From a virus, in the IMG/VR virus record IMGVR_UViG_3300034082_001924, positions 1-22,072 of that record: a stretch of 22,072 bases of DNA; one strand, written 5' to 3'. The first letter of the stretch is position 1, and each line of letters opens with the position of its first letter. Position numbers and translations under genes: made by a program. Of the stretch, positions 8,960 to 16,622 are shown one piece after another. The notes under the pieces are model-generated. The model was not told the DNA's origin and searched no databases. It worked only from the letters and a program-made list of their open reading frames with translations.

Positions 8960-9901
8960 ATGAACACCCAAGAAGTAAATTATTCCGCAGTATTTGAAAT
9001 TTTGGAAGATATATTTGGTGACTATAAGAATCATAATGATTATAGATATCAAGTGTCTTTTGACTGTCCTGTGTGTTCTCATGAAATCAAAGGGTTAGAA
9101 AAAGGTGACGGTAAAGGAAACTTGGAAATCAATTACAAATATGGGGTTTATAAGTGTTGGGTGTGTGCCGAATCTCACGAAACACACGGTTCAATATATA
9201 AGTTAATTAAGAAGTTTGGTAATCCTAAACAACTTAAAAAATATATTTTATTAAAACCAGAAGAAGATGAGGATGGTAATAAAAAAGAATATAAACCAGT
9301 TAGATTACCAAAAGAATTTATTCCATTTAAAGATGCTAGTTTTGGAATGAAATTAACACCAGGATATAAGCAGGCATACAATTATATTAAAAGTAGAAAT
9401 ATAACAGATTTGATGTTACAACTTTATAATATTGGATTTTGTGCGACAGGTGTATATGAAAATAGAATCATCATTCCTTCATATGATGAAAATAGAAGAT
9501 TGAATTACTTTATTGCTCGTTCTTTTTTAAACAAAACGAAGAGAAAATATATGAACCCCGTGGTACAAAAGGAAATCATTATTTTCAATGAAAGTTTAAT
9601 TAATTGGGACGAACCTGTTTATGTAGTTGAAGGTGCGTTCGATAGTATTTTCATTCCAAACGCAATTCCAATGTTGGGAAAGTTTATGGGTGAACATTTA
9701 TTTAAAAAACTATATGATAATGCAAAAAAAATAATTATAGTACTTGACCCCGATGCGTGGAACGACCAAGAAAGATTGTATCATAGATTGAATTGTGGTA
9801 AACTAATGGGGAAAGTATGGAGTATTAAATTAGAAGGGGATAAAGACATTGCCGATTTACAAGGAAACTTAAGTGAATATAAAATGAAACAAATAGAATA
9901 A
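8960..9901 (+). CDS. DnaG-type DNA primase (zinc ribbon + TOPRIM), 313 aa
   Basis: Makes RNA primers for lagging-strand synthesis at the phage fork. The N-terminal zinc ribbon shows CPVC (Cys36, Cys39) and CWVC (Cys66, Cys69), with His residues just after. The TOPRIM domain has the catalytic Glu224 in VYVVEGAFDSIF and the metal-binding DPDAW (Asp263, Asp265) after the hydrophobic strand KKIIIVLD. At 313 residues it is about the size of T4 gp61 and lacks a helicase domain, so a separate helicase is expected elsewhere in the genome. It is the first gene of the operon running to gp46, and the next gene starts one base after its stop codon. A perfect TATAAT at 8947-8952 lies just ahead of the ATG. 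Confidence 0.85.
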   Translation: MNTQEVNYSAVFEILEDIFGDYKNHNDYRYQVSFDCPVCSHEIKGLEKGDGKGNLEINYKYGVYKCWVCAESHETHGSIYKLIKKFGNPKQLKKYILLKPEEDEDGNKKEYKPVRLPKEFIPFKDASFGMKLTPGYKQAYNYIKSRNITDLMLQLYNIGFCATGVYENRIIIPSYDENRRLNYFIARSFLNKTKRKYMNPVVQKEIIIFNESLINWDEPVYVVEGAFDSIFIPNAIPMLGKFMGEHLFKKLYDNAKKIIIVLDPDAWNDQERLYHRLNCGKLMGKVWSIKLEGDKDIADLQGNLSEYKMKQIE

Positions 9902-9902
9902 C

Positions 9903-10772
9903 ATGAATTTAAAAGACATCTCATTAGAGATAAATGACTTATTAGAAAAGAGACGACAAGAATTAGAATTAACATTCATAGAAGAAGAACACATTTACTA
10001 TATGAAAGATGTTGATGGTGAAGTCAAAAAGAACTTTCCATCTGTATCTAAAATCGTTAAGAAATTTCATAAACCATTTGATGCTGATGGTATGGCACTT
10101 AAAATGGCAAAAGGAGACCCTGAAGGACAATCACAATTACTTGCTGAATGGAAACAAGCGGGTGACCTATCAACTAATATGGGTAGTCGTGTTCACTTTG
10201 AATTGGAATCTGAATTGATTGGTCGTTTTGATAACTACAAAGAAGTTAGACAACCAATATTTGAAATTAATGAGGAACAACAACGTAAGAGTGATAACAT
10301 GATTATTGCGGGAAAACAATTTCTTGATTTAATGTTAGAACGAGGTGGGGTATTGTTAGATACTGAAATCGTATTAGGTGACCCGACAGAACAATACACA
10401 GGACAACCTGATAAAGTATGGTTGATGCAAAACAAAGAGAAAGATGGATTTGGTTTTGTTATTACAGATTGGAAGACGAATCAACCAAAAAACTTTGAGG
10501 TTCATCATTACACTGGTAGATTATATCCACCATTTAACAACTATCATGATAACGCTTTAGGTCATTATTTTTTACAACTTCCATTATATGGTAGATTACT
10601 ACGTAAGATGTTAGAAGGTACAAAATATAGTGATACTAAATTATTGGGTAATGTTGTCGTTTTATTAAAAGATGATTCAACTTTTGTAGAATATAAAGTT
10701 CCACATCAAATCAATAATGCAATCCAAACAATGGATTTATCAAAATATATTTCAAGATGGTCAAAAAAATAA
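9903..10772 (+). CDS. PD-(D/E)XK nuclease, RecB/Cas4-like, 289 aa
   Basis: Predicted metal-dependent DNA exonuclease. Visible motifs follow the RecB/Cas4 order: GSRVHFELE (His98), Glu155 in DTEIVLG, GQPDKV (Asp170), ITDWKTNQP (Asp189, Lys191), then QLPLYGR (Gln225, Tyr229), matching the QxxxY motif of that group. There is no Cys cluster, so no iron-sulphur centre of the kind found in many Cas4 and AddB proteins. The N-terminal 90 residues are helical and charged. The gene follows the primase almost directly and overlaps gp47 by 16 bases, so it probably works with the gp46/gp47 complex in end processing or host DNA breakdown. Family assignment is firm; substrate is inferred. Confidence 0.82.
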   Translation: MNLKDISLEINDLLEKRRQELELTFIEEEHIYYMKDVDGEVKKNFPSVSKIVKKFHKPFDADGMALKMAKGDPEGQSQLLAEWKQAGDLSTNMGSRVHFELESELIGRFDNYKEVRQPIFEINEEQQRKSDNMIIAGKQFLDLMLERGGVLLDTEIVLGDPTEQYTGQPDKVWLMQNKEKDGFGFVITDWKTNQPKNFEVHHYTGRLYPPFNNYHDNALGHYFLQLPLYGRLLRKMLEGTKYSDTKLLGNVVVLLKDDSTFVEYKVPHQINNAIQTMDLSKYISRWSKK

Positions 10773-11575
10773 TTCATATTGCTGATTTACATATTCGTAC
10801 AATTCAAATGCATGATTTGTATAGAGAACAATTTGAAACATTAATTGATGAGATACGAGAACATAATATCGTGTGGCATCAAGAAGGTATTCAGTATGAA
10901 GAAATTCGTATAGTTGTTGCGGGGGACATAGCGCATCAGAAAATAAATATTTCTAATGAACAGTTATTATTAACAAGTTGGTTCCTAAAAGAATTATCCA
11001 AATATGGTAAAGTTGTAATTATACCAGGTAATCACGATTTCTTGGAAAATAACACACAACGTATGGATAGTATAACACCAGTGGTTCAGTTATTAGACGA
11101 CCCAACTATTGTTTATTATAAAGATAGTGGTGATTATATGGATGATAATATTCAGTGGGTTGTTTATTCACTATACCAACATAACTCACGTCCTGAGTTT
11201 ACAAAAGATGAAAGTAAATTAACAGTTGGATTATTTCACGGACCTATTATGGGGTTATCAACTGATTTAGGATATGAGTTTGAGGATGCGTATGACCAAT
11301 TAAACTTTGTTGATTTAGATTTATTGTTATGTGGTGACATTCACAAGAGACAACAATTTACATTACCAAACGGAGGACATGCAATTATGGTTGGCAGTTT
11401 AATACAACAAAACTTTGGTGAAACAGTTAAACATCACGGGTATGGTATTTATGATGTGGAAACAAATGAATATACATTTCATGATTTGGACAACGAACAA
11501 CCGTTTCTTCATTTCTCAATAAACGATATAAAAGACATTGAAGATGGAAAAGAAACACACGTTAATCTTGGATAA
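10757..11575 (+). CDS. 47: Recombination endonuclease subunit gp47-like (SbcD/Mre11 phosphoesterase), 272 aa
   Basis: Nuclease subunit of the Mre11/Rad50-type complex that resects DNA ends for recombination-dependent replication. All core metallophosphoesterase motifs are present: IADLH (Asp10, His12), VVAGDIAH (Asp57), IPGNHDF (Asn92, His93, Asp94), LFHGP (His161) and LCGDIHK (Asp194, His196). At 272 residues it is shorter than T4 gp47 (339), so the C-terminal capping and Rad50-binding part is reduced. The start overlaps the upstream nuclease gene and the end overlaps the next gene. Its partner gp46 is not adjacent: a repeat protein, a membrane protein and a restriction-modification pair lie between them. 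Confidence 0.88.
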   Translation: MVKKIIHIADLHIRTIQMHDLYREQFETLIDEIREHNIVWHQEGIQYEEIRIVVAGDIAHQKINISNEQLLLTSWFLKELSKYGKVVIIPGNHDFLENNTQRMDSITPVVQLLDDPTIVYYKDSGDYMDDNIQWVVYSLYQHNSRPEFTKDESKLTVGLFHGPIMGLSTDLGYEFEDAYDQLNFVDLDLLLCGDIHKRQQFTLPNGGHAIMVGSLIQQNFGETVKHHGYGIYDVETNEYTFHDLDNEQPFLHFSINDIKDIEDGKETHVNLG

Positions 11576-12083
11576 GGAGTTCATACAATTTTGTGAATTA
11601 AATAACATAACAGATATTGAGAAACAAGCAGAAGAAACCTTCAATAGAGGGTTTTCTTTATTAAAATATGGTGAGATACCAAATGGTAATAAAATTAGAG
11701 AAATTGTTGAAGTAACTAAAGAAATAATCAAAGAAGTTATTGTTGAAAAAATAGTTGAACGTATTGTTGAAGTTCCCGTTGAAGTCATTAGGGAAGTCAT
11801 TAAAGAAATAACAATAGAGGTACCTGTGGAGGTCATTAAAGAGGTCGTTGTTGAAAAGAAAGGTAAGAGTAAAACCGTAACTAAAGAGGTGATTAAAGAG
11901 GTTCCGGTTGAGAAAATTGTGGAAGTTATTAGGGAGGTAGTTAACAATGATGAGATAGATAGGTTAATGAAAGAGAATGAAAAACTTAAGACAGATTTAA
12001 ATAATATTACAAATTCACTATCCAAATTAGGTAAGGGTAGATTAATGAAGAATAGTAATATGAATTCATTATACGACGAATAA
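11544..12083 (+). CDS. Val-Glu/Lys-Glu repeat coiled-coil protein of unknown function, about 179 aa
   Basis: I chose the ATG at 11544 (MEKKHTLILDKEF); an in-frame TTG at 11538 is the only earlier option. The gene overlaps the end of gp47 by about 32 bases. After a 50-residue N-terminal region, residues 55-130 are a degenerate repeat built from EVIKEV, VEVPVEVI and VEKIVE units, strongly amphipathic and highly charged. A second helical part (DRLMKENEKLKTDLNNITN) looks like a regular coiled coil. Such Val-Glu-Pro repeats are seen in many phage and bacterial proteins without a common function. Being inside the recombination operon it might tether or space protein complexes; that is speculation. 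No membrane segment. Confidence 0.7.
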   Translation: MEKKHTLILDKEFIQFCELNNITDIEKQAEETFNRGFSLLKYGEIPNGNKIREIVEVTKEIIKEVIVEKIVERIVEVPVEVIREVIKEITIEVPVEVIKEVVVEKKGKSKTVTKEVIKEVPVEKIVEVIREVVNNDEIDRLMKENEKLKTDLNNITNSLSKLGKGRLMKNSNMNSLYDE

Positions 12084-12088
12084 TTTCC

Positions 12089-12128
12089 GGCAACTTACTT
12101 TTTTTTACGGAATCTTTTCTCTATATTT
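12089..12128 (+). promoter_or_regulatory. Candidate promoter region: GGCAACTTA ... TATATTT
   Basis: GGCAACTTA (12089-12097) lies five bases after the stop codon of the repeat-protein gene and is followed 24 bases later by TATATTTT (12122-12129). The arrangement matches that at 8808-8849. A short stem TTCCG/CGGAA (12085-12089 with 12107-12111) brackets the conserved word and a T8 run. It would start a transcript for the membrane protein, the restriction-modification pair and gp46. Confidence 0.35.
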
Positions 12129-12142
12129 TTAATATTAAATTA

Positions 12143-12448
12143 ATGATTATGATGAATTTTATTATGTGGTTGTTCATTTCTTACGGGGTATCAAACATTA
12201 TGGTTTTCGGTAGTATATTCAACACACCAAGAGAATGGATTACAAGAAAATCAGAATGGTTTGGAAAACTGGTGAATTGTATGATGTGTCTACCCTTTTA
12301 TGTTGGCATTTTTATGTCACTAGTACTTGGTAGTTTGACAAATAAATTTTTTCCATGTCCTTGGTATATGTGTTTATTTTTTGATGCCGTATTAACCAGC
12401 GGATTAGTCTACTCGTTTAATGTCTTGATTGAAAAATTAGAAAAATAA
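12143..12448 (+). CDS. Small membrane protein, DUF1360-like, 101 aa
   Basis: Three likely membrane segments: about residues 5-25 (MWLFISYGVSNIMVFGSIF), 49-65 (around LPFYVGIFMSLVLG) and 76-96 (MCLFFDAVLTSGLVYSFN). A Cys-x-x-Cys pair, NCMMCLPFYVG, precedes the second segment and resembles the CxxC-x-F/W-x-G signature of DUF1360 proteins, which are common in phages and bacteria and of unknown function. Several ATG codons are possible (12143, 12149, 12152); the first is given. Base composition looks like the operon's resident genes, not like the AT-richer restriction-modification pair. Its stop overlaps the start of the endonuclease gene by one base (TAATG), so it reads directly into the restriction cassette. 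Confidence 0.7.
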   Translation: MIMMNFIMWLFISYGVSNIMVFGSIFNTPREWITRKSEWFGKLVNCMMCLPFYVGIFMSLVLGSLTNKFFPCPWYMCLFFDAVLTSGLVYSFNVLIEKLEK

Positions 12449-13152
12449 TGACACAATCTAATATATTAAGAGAAAGTGTTAATCAACACACAGTAAAAAA
12501 TAACGAATCAAAATTACAAGATGAAAATATTTTAGAAATTTCATATCAAATACACGAAGAAATGAAATTATTATATCCTAATTATCATTTTGGAGTTGAT
12601 GTTAATTTTCCAATTACCAATTTAAGAGATATGGTTTATTCAGATGTTGAAGTTAACGATAAAAGTTATTTTAAACCTGATGGTGGATTATTATGGGTTT
12701 TAATAAAAAATAAAAAATATAATTATTTATTTCCTGAACAAAAAAGACAAGGAACTAACGATAAAAGATTAATTGAGGGTAAAGATAAACAACCACAAGG
12801 TAATGCAAGTGAAAGAATTGCGGATAAATTATGTATTGCTAGAATACTTTTTGGTGATGAAGATATATTTCCTTTTGTGACGTTTTTTCAAGGGTGTGAT
12901 TTCTATGAACCAGAATCAACAATACCTGATAGAATAAAAAGAACTTTTAATTTTATCGAACCTAATATTATACATTATGAATGGATAAAATTACAAAAAA
13001 ATAATAATGTAGGAGGTAGTTATTTTATGAGAGGACACTCAATGAACGAAGCCCCTGGATCAAGTGATTGGACAAAAATTGAAATGTATAGTGTAATGAA
13101 AAAAATAGCTATTTATAGTATACAATATTATATAAGAAAATATGGAAAATAA
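12448..13152 (+). CDS. EcoRI-family type II restriction endonuclease, 234 aa
   Basis: Predicted to cut double-stranded DNA at a short palindrome. Residues 74-80 (YFKPDGG) and 96-102 (PEQKRQG) match the EcoRI sequences KPDGG and EAKHQG and supply the catalytic Asp78, Glu97 and Lys99; the Asp-Glu spacing is 19, against 20 in EcoRI. Next come GNASER (118-123), equivalent to EcoRI GNAIER, whose Asn, Glu and Arg contact bases, and FPFVTFFQGCDF (141-152), matching EcoRI FPYVLFLEGSNF. At 234 residues it is shorter than EcoRI (277), mainly at the termini. The gene follows the membrane-protein gene by a one-base overlap and overlaps the methylase gene by 11 bases. There is no sign of a frameshift or active-site decay. 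EcoRI-family enzymes recognise AATT-centred sites, so GAATTC or a relative is likely; the outer bases cannot be read from sequence. Confidence 0.88.
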   Translation: MTQSNILRESVNQHTVKNNESKLQDENILEISYQIHEEMKLLYPNYHFGVDVNFPITNLRDMVYSDVEVNDKSYFKPDGGLLWVLIKNKKYNYLFPEQKRQGTNDKRLIEGKDKQPQGNASERIADKLCIARILFGDEDIFPFVTFFQGCDFYEPESTIPDRIKRTFNFIEPNIIHYEWIKLQKNNNVGGSYFMRGHSMNEAPGSSDWTKIEMYSVMKKIAIYSIQYYIRKYGK

Positions 13153-14242
13153 AGATTATTTAAATAAACAATTAATTACTTATTTAGGTAATAAAAGAAA
13201 TTTAATTGATTTTATTGATACTGTGGTAACAATAGTAAAAACGGAATTAAATAAAGATAAACTTAAAATACTTGATGGGTTTTCAGGGTCGGGAGCGGTT
13301 GCTCGTTATTTTAAACAACATTCGTCTATGTTAATTACTAATGATTTTGAAAATTATTCTAAAATTATTAATGAATCATTTTTGTTAAATAAATCATCTA
13401 TAGATGAAAGTGAAATTTTAAAATACGTTAAATTATTAAATGAAAAAAAGTATAGAACAGATTTAGGTGAAGGTATAATTGAAAAATTATATGCTCCTAA
13501 AAATACTAAAAATCCACAAATAGATGAAAGATGTTTCTATACTAATGAGAACGCAAAAATAATTGATAATATAAGAAGAACAATTGATTTAGAAGTTCCA
13601 GATTACTTAAGGGATATTTTTATATCTATTTTACTTTTTAAAGCTTCAGTTCATACAAATACTTCTGGAGTATTTAAAGGTTTTTATAAAGGACTTAAAT
13701 CTCCAATAGGTAAGTTTGGTGGGGAAAAAGAAAACGCATTAGAAAGAATCATGGGAGAAATAAAAATGGAATCAATACTATTAAGTAATTATGATTCTAA
13801 TTGTTTTACTTTTCAAAAAGATACCAATAGATTAGTTGAAGTATTAGATGAAATGGATTTAATTTATTATGACCCACCGTATAACCAACATCCATATGGA
13901 TCTAATTATCATATTCTTAATACTTTAGTTGATTATGTGGAACCAAAAGAATTATCAAAAGTATCTGGAATACCAAAAAAATGGAGTAAATCTAAATATA
14001 ATAAGAGGACATTAGCAATTAACGCGTTAAGTGATTTAATAAAAAAAACAAATTCTAAATATATTATGATATCTTATAACAATGAAGGATTTATAAGTTA
14101 CGATGAAATTATAAAAATTTGTGAGGAAAAAGGTGAAGTAAAAGTGTTCGATGAAAATTATCCAGCATACAGAGCAAGTAGAAATTTAAAAGATAGAAAA
14201 ATAAATGTTACTGAATATATTTTCTTAATTAAAACTTATTAA
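13142..14242 (+). CDS. DNA adenine-N6 methyltransferase (D12/alpha class), partner of the EcoRI-like enzyme, 366 aa
   Basis: Predicted to transfer a methyl group from S-adenosylmethionine to adenine in the endonuclease target, protecting phage DNA. Motif order is that of the alpha class: motif X-like LITYLGNKRNLIDF near residue 11, motif I ILDGFSGSGAVARYF near 43 with the FxGxG signature, a long variable region probably carrying target recognition, and catalytic motif IV DPPY near 244. The late position of DPPY and the roughly 190-residue insert mean it is not a minimal Dam. Its stop overlaps gp46 by one base. Like the endonuclease gene it is very AT-rich; sampled lines run about 13-25% GC. 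Pairing with the upstream endonuclease is inferred from overlap and shared composition. Confidence 0.88.
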   Translation: MENKDYLNKQLITYLGNKRNLIDFIDTVVTIVKTELNKDKLKILDGFSGSGAVARYFKQHSSMLITNDFENYSKIINESFLLNKSSIDESEILKYVKLLNEKKYRTDLGEGIIEKLYAPKNTKNPQIDERCFYTNENAKIIDNIRRTIDLEVPDYLRDIFISILLFKASVHTNTSGVFKGFYKGLKSPIGKFGGEKENALERIMGEIKMESILLSNYDSNCFTFQKDTNRLVEVLDEMDLIYYDPPYNQHPYGSNYHILNTLVDYVEPKELSKVSGIPKKWSKSKYNKRTLAINALSDLIKKTNSKYIMISYNNEGFISYDEIIKICEEKGEVKVFDENYPAYRASRNLKDRKINVTEYIFLIKTY

Positions 14243-16575
14243 TGGTTCCATTTATAAAAGTAACGTGGGAAGATGTCCCCGAAAATTTCACTCCTGAGAA
14301 AATCAGAAGGGTAAAATCTTATTTTGAGAAAAAATATAACGCAAAGACGGTTCAAGTAATTACTAAAACATTAACTAGTGTTAATCAAACACGATTAGAA
14401 TCGTTAGAGGCCTCAGATAATATCTTAGATCATCAGTACCAAAAGAAACTAATGAAAGATTTCATTAAGGATAATGAAATCGACATTAAATGGGAATTGG
14501 TTGATAGATTAGATAATAAAGTTAATGTTCAAATAGATAAATTAAATGAAAACAAAGTTAGATATAATAAATGGTATATTAGGAAAGTGGAGTTTTCTAA
14601 TTTTCTATCATTCGGAGATAATAACGTTATTGATTTTACTGGCTTGGACGGTATTACGGTAATTGAATCCACACCTAAGAACTTCGGTGGTAAATCTACA
14701 TCTTCAGTAGACCTTTTAATGTTCTTATTCTTCAACACAACAACAAAGACAAAAACTAATGGAGAAATCTTTAATAGATTTACCGATAAGAATGATGTGA
14801 GTGTTCGTGGTGAAATTACCATTGATGGGGATGATTATGTGATTGAAAGAAAGACATCTCGTAAGATGGGTAAGTCTGGTGAATATACCGTTAAAAACGA
14901 ATTAGAGTTTTATAAAAAAACTGAAGATGGGGAAATTGTAAATTTATCTGGTGAACAAAGAAGAGAAACGGAAGCATTTATATCTTCAGCAATTGGAACA
15001 GAAGAAGATTTCTTATCGACCATATTAACAACTGGTTATAATTTAGAAGAACTGATTGAATCCAAACCAACCGCTCGTGGACAAATCTTAACAAAGTTCA
15101 TGGGATTAGAAAATTTAAAAATTAAAGAAGAACTTGCAAAAGAAATTTATAATGATTGGGGTAAGAAATTAGTATCCAACACATATAACAAAATTAGTTT
15201 AGAATCTGATAATGAAACGTACAAAGAAAGTATTATCAATTCAGAAAGTGAGATTGTAAAATTAACAAAAGAATTAGGTAAGTTTGAAAAGGATTTAGAC
15301 AAGTTAGAAAAGAAAAGGGACGATGTATTCTTAAAAAGAAATAATGACGTTGATAAAGAATTACTGAACACAAACCCAACTTTATTACAAAGAGAAGTTA
15401 CTTTTTTATTAACTCAAAAAAATGTAAGTCAAACAAATGCCGACGGAGTTAGTGTTGTTGAACCATCACAATTCTATGATGAAGACCAACACAAAGAGTT
15501 AAAAGGTGAAATGGCGAACCTTCAAGGAATTGATGTTGTATCCAAATATGAAAAGACCCAAAGAGAAAAATTAATCAAACAATTTGAAGAAGGAACAGTT
15601 TGCCCTACTTGTAATCGTGCGTTAGATGAGGTTGACCACACAGATGAAATTGAAAAGATTAAAAAAGAAATTGAAGATATCATTAAAGAGATGGAATTAA
15701 ATCAAACTCAATTTGATTTATTAAAAGAACAATCGGAAGGGTTTGATAAATTAAAAACTGAATTTGAATCTTACGAAAGAAACAAACTTCGTAAGGAAAG
15801 ATATCAATTAGAGATTGAACAAAAACAATTGGAGATTGATAGTAAACAAAAAAGATTAGATAATTACGAAAGTAATAAAAAGAAACTTGAGGATAACCAA
15901 AAGATTGATGCTGAAGTGATAGCACTTAAAACTAAAATTGAAACAGCAAACGGAGACATTAGACAGACAAACACTAACATTGAAAAACACACCAATAACA
16001 TTTCAAATATGAATGGTAAGGTCGGTATCAATGAGGAGTTAATTAAAAAGATTACGGCGGAGGAAGAGTTAGCTGCGGTGTTTAAAATATATTTAACGGT
16101 ATACGGTAAGAATGGTATATCTAAAATTATCCTTAAAAATATGATTCCATTAATCAATCAGGAATTATATCGTTTGTTGGTGGATAGTTGTCATTTCATT
16201 TTAGAGATGAATATAAATGATAAGAACGAGGTTGAATTTATTATGATAGATACAGAGACCCGAATCGTTAAACCTTTAAACGCGGGGTCTGGTTATGAAA
16301 GAACCATATCCTCATTGGCACTTCGTAGTGTATTAACTAAAATATCATCGTTACCCAAACCTAACATCGTAGTTATGGACGAGGTGTTCGGTAAGATTGC
16401 TGACGAGAACTTGGAAATGGTTGGTGAGTTCTTTAAAAAGATTAAAAATTATTTTGACCATATACTTGTCATATCACATAATTCTTTAATACGTAATTGG
16501 TCTGATAATATCGTTATGATTAAGAAAGAAGAAAATGTTTCATCCATAGATTTTATCACAACAAAAATTTCTTAG
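14242..16575 (+). CDS. 46: Recombination endonuclease subunit gp46-like (SbcC/Rad50 ATPase), 777 aa, with N-terminal extension
   Basis: ATPase partner of gp47 in DNA-end resection. The ATPase begins with IRKVEFSNFLSFGD at residue 113. The P-loop is NFGGKST (147-153), lacking the usual first Gly of GxxxxGK. Coiled coils flank the zinc hook VCPTCNRA (Cys454, Cys457). The signature-like SGYERTISSLALRS (near 682-695) and Walker B NIVVMDEVFG (near 708-717) follow, then the His-switch strand HILVISH. Ahead of the ATPase are about 112 extra residues (MVPFIKVTWEDVPENFTPEK onward) not found in typical Rad50 or T4 gp46, which start at the ATPase. T4 gp46 is 560 residues, so this protein is also longer in the coils. 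The start overlaps the methylase stop by one base. Confidence 0.87.
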   Translation: MVPFIKVTWEDVPENFTPEKIRRVKSYFEKKYNAKTVQVITKTLTSVNQTRLESLEASDNILDHQYQKKLMKDFIKDNEIDIKWELVDRLDNKVNVQIDKLNENKVRYNKWYIRKVEFSNFLSFGDNNVIDFTGLDGITVIESTPKNFGGKSTSSVDLLMFLFFNTTTKTKTNGEIFNRFTDKNDVSVRGEITIDGDDYVIERKTSRKMGKSGEYTVKNELEFYKKTEDGEIVNLSGEQRRETEAFISSAIGTEEDFLSTILTTGYNLEELIESKPTARGQILTKFMGLENLKIKEELAKEIYNDWGKKLVSNTYNKISLESDNETYKESIINSESEIVKLTKELGKFEKDLDKLEKKRDDVFLKRNNDVDKELLNTNPTLLQREVTFLLTQKNVSQTNADGVSVVEPSQFYDEDQHKELKGEMANLQGIDVVSKYEKTQREKLIKQFEEGTVCPTCNRALDEVDHTDEIEKIKKEIEDIIKEMELNQTQFDLLKEQSEGFDKLKTEFESYERNKLRKERYQLEIEQKQLEIDSKQKRLDNYESNKKKLEDNQKIDAEVIALKTKIETANGDIRQTNTNIEKHTNNISNMNGKVGINEELIKKITAEEELAAVFKIYLTVYGKNGISKIILKNMIPLINQELYRLLVDSCHFILEMNINDKNEVEFIMIDTETRIVKPLNAGSGYERTISSLALRSVLTKISSLPKPNIVVMDEVFGKIADENLEMVGEFFKKIKNYFDHILVISHNSLIRNWSDNIVMIKKEENVSSIDFITTKIS

Positions 16576-16591
16576 TTTCAAATATCTTAAT

Positions 16592-16599
16592 TATATTTG
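16592..16599 (+). promoter_or_regulatory. Candidate Bacteroidota-type promoter element TATATTTG
   Basis: A perfect match to the TAnnTTTG -7 element, 23 bases before the clpP ATG, in the 47-base gap after gp46. The -33 position carries TTTC (16568-16571) instead of TTTG at an acceptable spacing of 20 bases. Confidence 0.5.
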
Positions 16600-16622
16600 T
16601 CCTATAAACTAAATTTACTTTT

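Noticed and set aside
8905-8995. GTG-started short frame after the AGGAGGT at 8893
   Set aside because: The supposed ribosome site and start lie in the terminator stem-loop, and the product is a 30-residue Phe-rich peptide read through the T-run.
11573-11578. AAGGAG resembling a Shine-Dalgarno sequence at the end of gp47
   Set aside because: It lies inside the repeat-protein gene, 30 bases after its ATG, with no good start codon at the right distance; other genes here do not use such sites.
11516-12025. 169-codon open frame on the minus strand opposite the repeat protein
   Set aside because: It mirrors the Val-Glu repeat composition of the + strand gene, giving Ser/Thr/Ile-rich low complexity, and has no regulatory signals. 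All supported genes are on the + strand.
12448-14242. Transposon or homing-endonuclease insertion carrying the restriction pair
   Set aside because: No inverted repeats, target duplication, transposase or intron features were seen at the junctions; both ends are simple one-base gene overlaps.
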